Source of the DNA: Halomonas sp.
GTDB lineage: Bacteria > Pseudomonadota > Gammaproteobacteria > Pseudomonadales > Halomonadaceae
DNA length: 64,000 nt
Assembly (NCBI RefSeq): GCF_020832045.1
Contig: NZ_JAFIFK010000077.1
Coordinates: 49,574-113,573, forward strand
Direction of reading: 5' to 3'
Part shown: positions 43,550 through 52,188 of the stretch, piece after piece
How the letters are laid out: every line of letters starts with the position of its first letter
How positions within the stretch are numbered: the stretch's first letter is position 1
The notes under the pieces: model-generated
Databases searched by the model: none
Told to the model about the DNA's origin: nothing
Seen by the model: only the letters and a program-made list of their open reading frames with translations
Program-made: the position numbers and the translations under genes

Positions 43550-45265
43550 ATGATGCTCGACAACCCCGCCGCCAAATATCGCCCCTTCGTTGCCGTCGAC
43601 CTGCCCGACCGTCAATGGCCGAGCCGACGCATCGAAACGCCGCCGCTGTGGTGCAGCGTCGATCTGCGTGATGGCAATCAGGCGTTGATCGATCCCATGG
43701 ATCAGGAGCGCAAGCAGCGCTTTTTCGACCTGCTGGTGAAGATCGGCTTCAAGGAGATCGAGGTCGGTTTCCCCTCGGCGTCGCAAACCGACTTCGATTT
43801 CGTGCGGGCACTGATAGAGCAGAACAGAATACCCGACGACGTTACCATCCAGGTACTGACCCAGGCGCGTCCGCATCTGATCGAACGTACCTTCGAGGCC
43901 CTCGAGGGCGCCAGGAACGCTATCGTTCACGTATACAACGCTACCGATCCTGTGTTCCGACGGGTGGTGTTCAACGTCAGCAGGGAAGAGTGCATCGGCA
44001 TCGCCGTGGACGCCACCACGCAGATCCGCGAGCTGATGGCGGCGGCGCCGGAGACGAACTGGACTTTCCAGTATTCACCGGAGCTGTTCACCACCACCGA
44101 GATGGATTTCGCCAAAGAGGTGGTCGAGGCGGTGATGCAAGCCTACGGCGCCACGGCCGAGAAGCCGATGATCGTCAATCTGCCGGCTACCGTGGAGGCG
44201 GCCACGCCCAACAACTACGCCGACCAGGTGGAGTGGTTCTGCCGTAACGTGAAGAATCGCGATCACCTGATCGTCAGCGTTCACCCGCACAACGACCGCG
44301 GAACCGGCGTGGCGGCGGCGGAGCTCACCCTGATGGCCGGGGCCGATCGCGTAGAGGGCACCCTGTTCGGCAATGGCGAGCGCACCGGTAACGTCGACAT
44401 CGTCACCTTGGCCATGAACCTCTATACCCAGGGCGTGAACCCCGGGCTCGACTTCTCCAACATCACGCCGATCATGCGCGAGGTGGAGTACTGCAACCAG
44501 CTGCCGGTTCACCCGCGCCATCCTTACGTCGGCGACCTGGTCTTCACCGCCTTCTCCGGCTCCCACCAGGACGCCATCAAGAAGGGCATGGCCGAGCGCC
44601 GTGCCAACCCGGATGCTATGTGGGAGGTACCTTACCTGCCCATCGATCCCCTGGACGTAGGCCGCAGCTACGAGGCGGTGATTCGCGTCAACAGCCAGTC
44701 GGGCAAGGGCGGGGTCTCCTATCTGCTCGAGCAGGAGCACGGTATCGAACTGCCGCGTCGGCTCTCCATCGAATTCAGCCAGGTGGTGCAGGAGGTGGCC
44801 GATCGGACCGGGCGCGAGATCACCTCGCAGATGATCTATCAGGCCTTCGCCGACGAGTACCTGGAGCGCACGACCCCTTATGCGCTGATCAACCATCGCC
44901 TCGCCTCTGAAGCCGACAGCCCCAAGGTGAAGCTCGAGGCCAGCATCGACGAGCGTGGCGAGCAGCGTGCCATCCGCGGTGAGGGCAACGGTCCGCTGGC
45001 GGCCTTCATCAAGGCTCTGGGCGCGGCCGGCCACGACGTGGAGATCATCGACTACCACGAGCACTCACGTGGGCAGGGCGCCGACGCCGAGGCGATCGCC
45101 TACGTGGAGGTGCGCATCGATGGCAAGGCGGTGTTCGGTGTGGGTAACGATGAGAGTATCACCAGCGCCTCGATGAAGGCGGTGATGAGCGCTATCAACC
45201 GTCATGTTTCCACCCAGCCGGCGGCGGCGAATGTGACTGCGGAGAGCTTGGCAGACGTTAAGTAA
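43550..45265 (+). CDS. leuA: 2-isopropylmalate synthase
   Basis: 571 residues from ATG 43550 (GGGAG upstream). The catalytic TIM-barrel starts with [11 protein letters not shown], the metal-binding motif of the DRE-TIM family with substrate-binding Arg, and continues with [12 protein letters not shown] and [10 protein letters not shown]. The C-terminal regulatory domain spans about 440-560. The long form (LeuA type 2) is the one found in pseudomonads and actinobacteria. It commits 2-oxoisovalerate to leucine synthesis. It stands alone, away from leuBCD, behind its own attenuator. Confidence 0.95.
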   Translation: MMLDNPAAKYRPFVAVDLPDRQWPSRRIETPPLWCSVDLRDGNQALIDPMDQERKQRFFDLLVKIGFKEIEVGFPSASQTDFDFVRALIEQNRIPDDVTIQVLTQARPHLIERTFEALEGARNAIVHVYNATDPVFRRVVFNVSREECIGIAVDATTQIRELMAAAPETNWTFQYSPELFTTTEMDFAKEVVEAVMQAYGATAEKPMIVNLPATVEAATPNNYADQVEWFCRNVKNRDHLIVSVHPHNDRGTGVAAAELTLMAGADRVEGTLFGNGERTGNVDIVTLAMNLYTQGVNPGLDFSNITPIMREVEYCNQLPVHPRHPYVGDLVFTAFSGSHQDAIKKGMAERRANPDAMWEVPYLPIDPLDVGRSYEAVIRVNSQSGKGGVSYLLEQEHGIELPRRLSIEFSQVVQEVADRTGREITSQMIYQAFADEYLERTTPYALINHRLASEADSPKVKLEASIDERGEQRAIRGEGNGPLAAFIKALGAAGHDVEIIDYHEHSRGQGADAEAIAYVEVRIDGKAVFGVGNDESITSASMKAVMSAINRHVSTQPAAANVTAESLADVK

Positions 45266-45304
45266 CCGACCTGTCCCCGACGCTGCTTGTGCCGTGGTTG
45301 TCAG

Positions 45305-46351
45305 CTACAGCGGTGTCTTGCTCGCCTCGCCGGGGATCTCCCTGACCAGCCGGGGCAGCAGGAAACCCGGCAGTATCTCTCTAAGGCCCGCGACCAGTTC
45401 GCGGGCCTCTGCGTCTGGTACGTCGAAATGTGCCGCGCCCGCTACCGGATCGAGCACATGCAGGTAGTAGGGCAGTACGCCTGCCTCGAACAGTCGCTCG
45501 GAGAGCTCGGCCAGCGCCTCCACCGAATCGTTGACGCCGCGCAGCAGCACGCTCTGGTTGAGCAGAGTGACGCCAGCCCGCTTGAGCCGGGCACAGGCTT
45601 TGACCATGGCGTCGTCGATCTCCTGGGCGTGATTGATATGCAGCACCATCACTCTCTGCAGCCGCGTATTGCCGAGCCAGCTGACCAGAGCGTCATCGAC
45701 CCTGTCGGGAATCACCACCGGCAGGCGGGTATGGATGCGTAGCCGCTTAAGGTGGGGAATGGCTTCGAGGCGCTCGACCAGCCAGCCCAGCTGGCGGTCG
45801 CTGGCGGCCAGAGGGTCGCCGCCGGAGAGAATCGCCTCGTGAATCGTGGTGTCCTGCCTCAGGATATCCAGAGTTAGCTCCCACTGAGCGCGGGAAGGGC
45901 TGTTGTCGCTATAGGGGAAGTGGCGACGGAAGCAGTAGCGGCAGTTCACGGCGCAGACGGGGCTGGCGATCAGCAGCACCCGCCCGGCGTACTTGTGGAT
46001 CAGCCCCGGCCCCGGCGTATGCTCGGCCTCGGCAAGTGGATCGGACACGTAGCCCGGTAGGGGTACGCCTTCGGCAGCAAGCGGCAGCACCTGGCGCAGC
46101 AGGGGATCGGCGGGGTCGCCGTGCCGCATGCGGGCCAGGAACGCCTCGGGTACGCGCACCTCGAACAGAGCGTGGCCTTGCTCGGCGCCGGGTAGCCAGC
46201 TGTCATCCAATCCCAGCCTTCGGCACAGCTCGCGCGGGTCTCGGATCGCCCGCGACAGCTGGGTCTGCCAGAGGCTCTGCAGCGCCAGAGGAGCGACTTC
46301 AGCACAGGTCGATTCCGCTCTCTGCAAAAGGGCGGAGCTTCGGGTTATCAT
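45305..46351 (-). CDS. epmB: EF-P beta-lysylation protein EpmB (lysine 2,3-aminomutase-like)
   Basis: 348 residues from ATG 46351 (a GTG at 46360 also exists). The radical-SAM cluster motif is C-A-V-N-C-R-Y-C-F, with [10 protein letters not shown] after it, and a PLP-binding region towards the C-terminus. EpmB converts (S)-alpha-lysine to (R)-beta-lysine for attachment to EF-P. It is divergent from efp; epmA follows efp, so the whole modification set is together. Confidence 0.94.
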   Translation of the reverse strand: MITRSSALLQRAESTCAEVAPLALQSLWQTQLSRAIRDPRELCRRLGLDDSWLPGAEQGHALFEVRVPEAFLARMRHGDPADPLLRQVLPLAAEGVPLPGYVSDPLAEAEHTPGPGLIHKYAGRVLLIASPVCAVNCRYCFRRHFPYSDNSPSRAQWELTLDILRQDTTIHEAILSGGDPLAASDRQLGWLVERLEAIPHLKRLRIHTRLPVVIPDRVDDALVSWLGNTRLQRVMVLHINHAQEIDDAMVKACARLKRAGVTLLNQSVLLRGVNDSVEALAELSERLFEAGVLPYYLHVLDPVAGAAHFDVPDAEARELVAGLREILPGFLLPRLVREIPGEASKTPL

Positions 46352-46455
46352 GCGGCACACCAGTCACAAAGGGGCGAGGGCTCGAATCCTCGTCGATTCG
46401 GTTCTTTTGCGCGCCCAGAGCCTGCTGCGGCGCGCCCGATCATTCGAGAGGCAAC

Positions 46456-47022
46456 ATGGCTAACTATTCTACCAACGAATTCAAGGGCGGTCTGAAGGTG
46501 ATGCTCGACGGTGACCCCTGCGCCATCGTCGAGAACGAATTCGTCAAGCCAGGCAAGGGGCAGGCGTTCAACCGTGTGAAGCTGCGCAACCTGATCACCG
46601 GGCGTGTGTGGGAGCGCACCTTCAAGTCGGGGGAGTCTCTCGAAGGCGCCGACGTCATCGATCTCGAGATGGAATACCTCTACAACGACGGCGACATGTG
46701 GCACTTCATGAAAACCGACGGCTCTTTCGAGCAGTACGCCGTCGAGAAGAAGGCGCTGGGCGACACCGTCAAGTGGCTCAAGGAGCAGGTGGCCTACACC
46801 GTGACGCTGTGGAACGACAATGCCATCAGCGTGACGCCGCCCAACTTCATCGAGCTGGAAGTGGTCGAGACCGACCCGGGCCTGAAGGGCGACACCGCCC
46901 AGGGCGGCTCCAAGCCGGCCACGCTCTCATCGGGCGCCGTGGTGCGGGTGCCGCTGTTCATCAACCAGGGCGAAGTGCTGAAAGTCGATACGCGCTCTGG
47001 TGACTACGTCTCCCGCGCTTGA
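46456..47022 (+). CDS. efp: Elongation factor P
   Basis: 188 residues. The modified lysine is K34 in K-P-G-K-G-Q-A, the EpmA/EpmB type (not the Arg32 rhamnosylated type seen in Pseudomonas). Three beta-barrel domains are of normal length. It relieves ribosome stalling at polyproline. GAGAGG precedes the ATG at 46456; the upstream frame to 46036 is an artefact. The Lys at 34 agrees with the presence of epmA and epmB on either side. Confidence 0.96.
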   Translation: MANYSTNEFKGGLKVMLDGDPCAIVENEFVKPGKGQAFNRVKLRNLITGRVWERTFKSGESLEGADVIDLEMEYLYNDGDMWHFMKTDGSFEQYAVEKKALGDTVKWLKEQVAYTVTLWNDNAISVTPPNFIELEVVETDPGLKGDTAQGGSKPATLSSGAVVRVPLFINQGEVLKVDTRSGDYVSRA

Positions 47023-47057
47023 GCTGCAGCCCTTCCTGCGCTTGCTCATACGTCGTT

Positions 47058-47117
47058 GAATCCCGAGACGGCTTGCTCATTTAGCGCTGCTAAACTCCGC
47101 TGCCTTACTCGGGATTC
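47058..47117. repeat. Nested inverted repeat downstream of efp
   Basis: GAATCCCGAG (47058-47067) and CTCGGGATTC (47108-47117) pair perfectly over a 40-base loop. Inside the loop, TTTAGC (47080-47085) pairs with GCTAAA (47089-47094). The nested structure lies 36 bases after the efp stop. It may be a terminator or a dispersed intergenic repeat; no T-run is seen. Confidence 0.6.
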
Positions 47118-47182
47118 GCCTCGTCTGAGCATCGCTCGGAGAGGGCGCTAGGACGGCTTGTGCGGTTAGCGGCGTAGGGGGC

Positions 47183-47276
47183 AGGTCGTAGAGAGGGTCT
47201 TTTGCCATGGATGGCAAAAGTAGCGTACAGGGAGGTATTCACAGCGCCCTATCGTAGACCTGTCGCCGGCAAGCCG
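47183..47276. repeat. Structured intergenic repeat, copy A
   Basis: About 94 bases related to 52049-52145. The core is TTTTGCCAT-GG-ATGGCAAAA (47200-47219), a perfect 9-bp dyad. It is flanked by outer arms AGGTC (47183-47187) and GACCT (about 47257-47261), with AGGG/CCCT partly pairing inside. Then come the shared words CACAGCGCC and TGTCGCCGGCAAGC. No open reading frame is involved. With the nested repeat upstream and the hairpin downstream, this fills the gap between efp and epmA. Confidence 0.75.
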
Positions 47277-47299
47277 CGGTTTCTTGCTGCCCAATGTAG

Positions 47300-47330
47300 G
47301 CCACGCTCCAAGGGCGTGGCTTTCTTGTTG
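47300..47330 (+). terminator. Possible terminator before epmA
   Basis: GCCACGC (47300-47306) pairs with GCGTGGC (47314-47320) over a 7-base loop, followed by TTTCTTGTT. It could end transcription from the efp side or regulate epmA, whose start is 28 bases after the stem. Confidence 0.5.
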
Positions 47331-47347
47331 CTGGGAGGTAGTAGAGT

Positions 47348-48322
47348 ATGACGACTGACTGGCGCCCCACGGCGAGTATCGAGACGCTGCGCGGGCGAGC
47401 AAGGCTGCTGGCCGAGGTGCGGGCGTTCTTCGCCGCGCGCGGCGTGCTGGAGGTGGAGACGCCGGTGCTGGGACACGGCGGCAGCACCGACGTGCACCTG
47501 GCCTCGCTGTCCCTCGAGGCGACAACGCCTGCCGGGCGCGAGCGGCTGTGGCTGCAGACTTCTCCCGAGTTCCATATGAAGCGGCTGCTGGCCGCAGGTT
47601 CAGGGCCGATCTTTCAGCTGGCGCGCAGCTTCCGTGACGGCGAGGTAGGCAGCCGCCACAATATCGAATTCACCATGCTGGAGTGGTATCGCCCGGGCCT
47701 CTTACTTGACGACCTGATCGAGGAAACGGCGGGGCTGATTCGCCATGTGCTTGGTCGCGATCCCGGCCCGCTGCGACGGCGACGTTATCGCGAGCTGTTC
47801 CGCGAGGCGTTGGGATTCGACCCCTTCACCGTCGAGATCGATGCGCTGCGCCGAACTGCAAGTGAGCGCGGCGGACTCGACATGCACGATGCCGAGCACG
47901 ACGACTGCCTCGATCTGCTGATGAGTCTGATCATCGAGCCCAATCTGGGGCGCGAGGGGCTGGACGTGGTAGTGGACTACCCAGCGAGCCAGGCGGCCTT
48001 GGCGCGGCGCCATCGCGATACCGAGGACGGCCAGTGGGTCGCCTCGCGCTTCGAGGTCTATCTCGGCGGACTGGAGCTCGCCAACGGCTATGACGAACTC
48101 ACCGATGCCGATGAGCAGCGTGCGCGTTTTATCGAGGACAATGCCGCACGGCGGGGTTTGGGGCTGCCGGAGGTGGACATCGACATACGCCTGCTAGCTG
48201 GACTCGAGCACGGCATGCCGGCAGGCAGCGGCGTGGCGCTCGGCATCGACCGGCTGATCCAGCTCGCCCTGGGCAGGGCGAGCGTTGCCGAAGTGATGGC
48301 CTTCGCCACGCCGCGTTGCTAA
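47348..48322 (+). CDS. epmA: EF-P--(R)-beta-lysine ligase EpmA (PoxA/GenX)
   Basis: 324 residues, the catalytic domain of a class II lysyl-tRNA synthetase without the anticodon-binding domain. Motif 2 is visible around F-R-D-G-E-V-G-S-R-H-N-I-E-F-T-M-L-E-W-Y, and motif 3 G-S-G-V-A-L-G-I-D-R-L near the C-terminus. It charges beta-lysine onto EF-P Lys34. GGGAGG precedes the start. It is convergent with psd, six bases apart. Confidence 0.95.
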   Translation: MTTDWRPTASIETLRGRARLLAEVRAFFAARGVLEVETPVLGHGGSTDVHLASLSLEATTPAGRERLWLQTSPEFHMKRLLAAGSGPIFQLARSFRDGEVGSRHNIEFTMLEWYRPGLLLDDLIEETAGLIRHVLGRDPGPLRRRRYRELFREALGFDPFTVEIDALRRTASERGGLDMHDAEHDDCLDLLMSLIIEPNLGREGLDVVVDYPASQAALARRHRDTEDGQWVASRFEVYLGGLELANGYDELTDADEQRARFIEDNAARRGLGLPEVDIDIRLLAGLEHGMPAGSGVALGIDRLIQLALGRASVAEVMAFATPRC

Positions 48323-48328
48323 GAGCAC

Positions 48329-49189
48329 CTAGACGAAGTCGGGCGTATTTCGCTTCGGGAAGCCACCCAGCGACTGGCCCATGCTGACCTTGGTCTTGGG
48401 TGCCAGGGCGGCGTCGAAGTCGACCTGGCCGGCGAAGGTCATCACCACCGTGGAGCCGAGCTTGAAGCGGCCCATCTCCGCGCCGCGTTCCAGATGAATC
48501 GGCTTGTCGAAGCGGATGCGCTGCACCTGGCCGGAGAGCGGGGTGATCTGTCCGGCCCACACCGTCTCGATTGCAGCCACGATCATCGCACCGACCAGCA
48601 CCAGCGCCATGGGGCCGTATTCGGTATCGAAATGGCACACCAGGCGCTCGTTGCGTGCAAAAAGATTGGGTACATGGTCCGTCGTGGCCGAGTTGACCGA
48701 GAACAGCCGCCCCGGCACGTAGACCATTTCGGTTAGGGTGCCGGCCAACGGCATGTGTACGCGGTGGTAGTCCTTGGGCGACAGATAGACGTTGGCGTAG
48801 CTGCCGCCGCTGTAGCGTCGCGCAGCGTCGGCATCGCCGCCGAGCAGGTCGATCACCGAGAAGCGGTGCCCCTTGGCTTGTAGCAGCTTGTCGGCCTCGA
48901 TGGGGCCGAATTGAGAAAGGTTGCCGTCGGCGGGTGAGAGTAGCCCTTTACCCAGGGGGCGAGCGCCCGGCTTCAGCTCCCGGGTAAAGAAGTCGTTGAA
49001 AGTGGCATAGGCGGTGGGATCCGGCTCGGCGGCCTCGCCCATATCGACCTTGAAGGCCTTGATGAAGGCGCGGATCAGCGCATTCTTGAGCCAGGCCACA
49101 CGGCATTCGGCCAGGCAACCCACCAGCCGCGACAGCAGATGGTGGGGAATCGGATACTGGATCAGGGCGAAGAACTTGGCGAGAGACAA
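48329..49189 (-). CDS. psd: Phosphatidylserine decarboxylase proenzyme
   Basis: 286 residues from a TTG at 49189, chosen because family homology begins there; no ATG is in frame, and longer TTG starts (49285) run through a hairpin. The autoprocessing site L-G-S-T lies near the C-terminus (G/S cleavage gives the pyruvoyl alpha chain). Other blocks are [22 protein letters not shown] and [10 protein letters not shown]. It makes phosphatidylethanolamine at the inner membrane. Confidence 0.93.
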   Translation of the reverse strand: MSLAKFFALIQYPIPHHLLSRLVGCLAECRVAWLKNALIRAFIKAFKVDMGEAAEPDPTAYATFNDFFTRELKPGARPLGKGLLSPADGNLSQFGPIEADKLLQAKGHRFSVIDLLGGDADAARRYSGGSYANVYLSPKDYHRVHMPLAGTLTEMVYVPGRLFSVNSATTDHVPNLFARNERLVCHFDTEYGPMALVLVGAMIVAAIETVWAGQITPLSGQVQRIRFDKPIHLERGAEMGRFKLGSTVVMTFAGQVDFDAALAPKTKVSMGQSLGGFPKRNTPDFV

Positions 49190-49283
49190 GGTAAGTCCAT
49201 TCCATGCAGGCAAATTTTGTGCGGTCTGTGAGGCAGTGAAGCGACGTTGTCGAGGACGCTGGCTTGAGGGAGCCGGGTAGCGC

Positions 49284-49305
49284 AAATCGACAGGGATGTC
49301 GATTT
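49284..49305. other. Hairpin upstream of psd
   Basis: AAATCGACA (49284-49292) and TGTCGATTT (49297-49305) make a perfect 9-bp stem with a GGGA loop in the 235-base gap between psd and the rhodanese gene. On the minus strand it could end the rhodanese transcript or form part of the psd leader. The rest of the gap holds nothing else I can support. Confidence 0.5.
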
Positions 49306-49424
49306 AGGGCAGGCAAGAGGGACCTTGATCCTGCCCGGCGCGTCACCCGGCTCCCGAAGGCCAGGGTTTCGTTCTCGATTGTCGCGAATCGCCTCGCATG
49401 ACCGCCCAGCGATGAGGGCGTAGT

Positions 49425-50255
49425 TTACTTCTCTATCGGCGTATCGTCGCGGTTGCCCCACTCCTTCCAGGAGCCGGCGTAGCCGCGTATTTTCTCGAAG
49501 CCCAGCGCCTTGCCTACCAGCCAGGTAAAGCCGCTGCGGTGGTGGCTCTGGCAGTGAGTGACCACTTCCATATCCGGCGTGAGCCCCAGTGCCTCGAGCT
49601 CGGTGATCAGCTCGGCGTAATCGCGAATACGCAGCGCACGCTCCTTGTCCATGGCCTCGGTCCACTCCATGTTGACCGCGCCGGGAATATGGCCGAGCTG
49701 CTTGTTCTCGCCTTTCTCGCCCCGGTACTCCGCCGGTGAGCGAGCGTCCCATATCGCGAAGCCTTTCTCGTGCAACCGCTCTTGCAGCTCCAGTCGATCG
49801 ATGGCCACCTCCGGGTGCAGAATCTCGGCTTCGTAGTCGCTGGGAGTCGGCTGGCTCGGCTCATGGGCGACCGGCTGGGCAGCCTGGCGCCATGCGTGGA
49901 TGCCGCCGTTGAGGTAGGAGTAGCGGGTATGGCCGATCAGCTCCAGTGTCCACAGTAGGCGTCCGGCCCAGCCACCTCCCTCATCGTCGTAAGCTACCAC
50001 GTGGGTATCGCGGGTGAGCCCCAGTGATGAGAACAGCTTCGACAGCGCCTCGGTGCTCGGCAACTCGTTGGGCACCTCACCCTCGCCGCGCATCAGACGG
50101 CGGAAGTCCAGTAGAACGGCGCCAGGCACGTGGCCCTCTTCATAGCTTTCCGTCCGCAGCGGGACGTCGACGATCAGCAGCTGTGGGTCGTCCAAGTGCT
50201 CGGCGAGCTGCTCGGGCTCGACGATCAGCGGTAGCAGATTCTCTTCGGAACTCAT
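49425..50255 (-). CDS. Thiosulfate sulfurtransferase, two rhodanese domains (RhdA-like)
   Basis: 276 residues: an inactive N-terminal rhodanese domain (about 10-125) and a catalytic C-terminal one (about 150-270), whose active-site loop is C-Q-S-H-H-R-S, very close to the C-Q-T-H-H-R-S loop of Azotobacter RhdA. It transfers sulfane sulfur from thiosulfate or another donor to an acceptor. It lies between psd and rsgA, as in pseudomonads (from memory). The motA/motB genes often present in this stretch of pseudomonad chromosomes are absent. Confidence 0.9.
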   Translation of the reverse strand: MSSEENLLPLIVEPEQLAEHLDDPQLLIVDVPLRTESYEEGHVPGAVLLDFRRLMRGEGEVPNELPSTEALSKLFSSLGLTRDTHVVAYDDEGGGWAGRLLWTLELIGHTRYSYLNGGIHAWRQAAQPVAHEPSQPTPSDYEAEILHPEVAIDRLELQERLHEKGFAIWDARSPAEYRGEKGENKQLGHIPGAVNMEWTEAMDKERALRIRDYAELITELEALGLTPDMEVVTHCQSHHRSGFTWLVGKALGFEKIRGYAGSWKEWGNRDDTPIEK

Positions 50256-50290
50256 GGCGCTCTCCTTGGTCTTGTCGCGATGCGGCCGAA

Positions 50291-51325
50291 TCAGGTCTCG
50301 TTGAGACTATCGACGATATGGCGGTAGCTGGCAAAGCGCTGGGGATGAATGTGGCCGCGTTCGACGGCTTCGAGCAGGGCGCAGCCCGGCTCCTGGCGGT
50401 GGCTGCAGTCGCGAAAGCGGCAGCGACCCAGGAAGTCGCGAAACTCGATGAAGCCTTCGGCAACCTGCTGCTCGTCCAGATGGATCAGGCCGAATTCGCG
50501 GATCCCCGGCGAGTCGATCAGCTCGGCGTCGTCGGCGGCCGGCAACTGGTAGAGCCGGGCCGTAGTGGTGGTATGGGTGCCCTTGCGAGAATCCTTCGAC
50601 AGCGCGCCGATGCGCAGTGACTCATGGGGCAGCAGACGGTCGATCAACGACGACTTGCCAACGCCGCTCTGACCGACGAATACCGACGTGCGCCCGTCCA
50701 GGCGCTCCAGCAGGGCATCCAGCCCATAGTCACGGGCGGTGGTAGTTGATACCACCGGGTAACCCAGTGCCTCGTAGCGGGCCAGCAGCGCGCGCAGCTC
50801 GCCCCCATCGTCGGGTAGCAGGTCGATCTTGTTGAGTACCAGCACCGGGGCGATGCCGGTGGCCTCGGCGGCCACCAGATAGCGGTCGATCAGATTGGGG
50901 TGCGGGGCGGGTTCCACGGCGAACACGATCAGTATCTGATCGATATTGGCTGCCACCGGCTTGAGCAGGCCGCGAGGGTCGGGGCGTTCCAGTACATTCT
51001 GCCGCTCGCTGCGGGCCACCACCACGCCATCCACTACGTTACCAGCCGGGTCGTAGGCGGCGCGCCAGACGACCCGGTCGCCCGTTACCAGCCCTTCTAG
51101 GTTGGCGCGTAGGTGACAACGAACCGTATCCAGGCTCTCGCTGCCCAGTACATCGAGGGTACGACCGAAATGGGCAATGACGCGACCAGGCTGCTCAGGG
51201 CCGTATTCGCCAGCGTTGAGCTTATGCTCATCCTTGGCATCGCGCTGCTCGGCGCGCCTGGACCTTTCGGCCTGTACCTTCTCGATTCGCCAGCGCTGCT
51301 GGCGGCTCAACTTGCGTTTGCTCAT
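50291..51325 (-). CDS. rsgA: Small ribosomal subunit biogenesis GTPase RsgA
   Basis: 344 residues from ATG 51325 (M-S-K-R-K-L-S-R-Q-Q). It is a circularly permuted GTPase: N-K-I-D-L comes before the P-loop G-Q-S-G-V-G-K-S-S-L. The N-terminal OB fold and the C-terminal zinc knuckle (C-R-F-R-D-C-S-H and a later Cys) are present. It matures the 30S decoding centre. It is divergent from orn, a conserved pairing. Confidence 0.95.
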   Translation of the reverse strand: MSKRKLSRQQRWRIEKVQAERSRRAEQRDAKDEHKLNAGEYGPEQPGRVIAHFGRTLDVLGSESLDTVRCHLRANLEGLVTGDRVVWRAAYDPAGNVVDGVVVARSERQNVLERPDPRGLLKPVAANIDQILIVFAVEPAPHPNLIDRYLVAAEATGIAPVLVLNKIDLLPDDGGELRALLARYEALGYPVVSTTTARDYGLDALLERLDGRTSVFVGQSGVGKSSLIDRLLPHESLRIGALSKDSRKGTHTTTTARLYQLPAADDAELIDSPGIREFGLIHLDEQQVAEGFIEFRDFLGRCRFRDCSHRQEPGCALLEAVERGHIHPQRFASYRHIVDSLNET

Positions 51326-51413
51326 GGGCACCCGAAGATCGTTACAATAGGGGCATTGTACCCAGCGTGGCTCGGCCTGTCCCGCCGCGCCCTTCAACCT
51401 GGAGTTTTATTCA

Positions 51414-51998
51414 ATGGCGAATACCCCCGCGCCGCGAGAAGACCTGCTGGTATGGATCGACCTCGAGATGACCGGACTCGACCCCGAGCGTGAACGCATC
51501 ATCGAGGTGGCCACGCTGATTACCGACGGCGAACTCAATCTGATTGCCGAGGGTCCGGTGTTCGCGGTGCATCAGTCCGATGCGCTTCTCGCCGCCATGG
51601 ACGACTGGAACCAGAAGACCCACGGTGAGTCGGGCCTGGTCGAGCGCGTCAAGCAAAGCCAAGTCGATACCGCCGAAGCCGAGCGGCAGACTCTCGCGTT
51701 TCTCAAGGCCTACGTCGTCCCCGGCTCCTCGCCCATGTGCGGCAACAGCGTGCATCAGGATCGGCGCTTCCTCGAACGCGAGATGCCCGAGCTGCTGTCC
51801 TTCTTTCACTACCGCAATCTGGACGTCTCGACCCTCAAGGAGCTGGCCAAACGCTGGAATCCAGGCGCGCTGGCCGGCTTCAGCAAGCGCAATACCCACC
51901 AGGCGCTGGATGACATTCGCGAGTCGGTGGCGGAGTTGGGACATTATCGCAATACGTTCCTGCGCTTGGCCGGCAGCGAGCGCGACGAGGAGGAGTGA
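51414..51998 (+). CDS. orn: Oligoribonuclease
   Basis: 194 residues. DEDDh exonuclease motifs: W-I-D-L-E-M-T-G (13-20), the second block around [11 protein letters not shown], and H-x-A-L-D-D-I ([10 protein letters not shown]) near the C-terminus. It degrades short RNA oligonucleotides and pGpG, so it also affects c-di-GMP turnover. ATG 51414 is 88 bases from the divergent rsgA start. Confidence 0.95.
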   Translation: MANTPAPREDLLVWIDLEMTGLDPERERIIEVATLITDGELNLIAEGPVFAVHQSDALLAAMDDWNQKTHGESGLVERVKQSQVDTAEAERQTLAFLKAYVVPGSSPMCGNSVHQDRRFLEREMPELLSFFHYRNLDVSTLKELAKRWNPGALAGFSKRNTHQALDDIRESVAELGHYRNTFLRLAGSERDEEE

Positions 51999-52048
51999 TC
52001 CCGTGGCTACCCTGGCTGGCCCCGCTAAGGGGGAGCGGCGCCGGGGTC

Positions 52049-52145
52049 AGCTCGAAGAGGAGGTCATTTGCCATGGATGGCAAATGTAGCGCCCAGGGAT
52101 GGGTTCACAGCGCCTCCTCGAAGAGCTGTCGCCGGTAAAGCGCGG
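52049..52145. repeat. Structured intergenic repeat, copy B
   Basis: Second copy of the element at 47183. The core is ATTTGCCAT-GG-ATGGCAAAT (52066-52085). The outer arms AGCTCGAAGAGGAGG (52049-52063) and CCTCCTCGAAGAGCT (52113-52127) are largely complementary. Both outer and inner stems differ from copy A by paired substitutions (for example T-A against A-T at the core end, and AGGTC/GACCT against AGCTC/GAGCT). It sits between the convergent orn and queG genes. Confidence 0.78.
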
Positions 52146-52188
52146 TCCATCGAAGGGATATTGCCTGTAAAGCCTTGGGGCACCCCGG

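Noticed and set aside
44075..45064. 329-codon minus-strand frame
   Set aside because: Antisense of leuA without any family signal.
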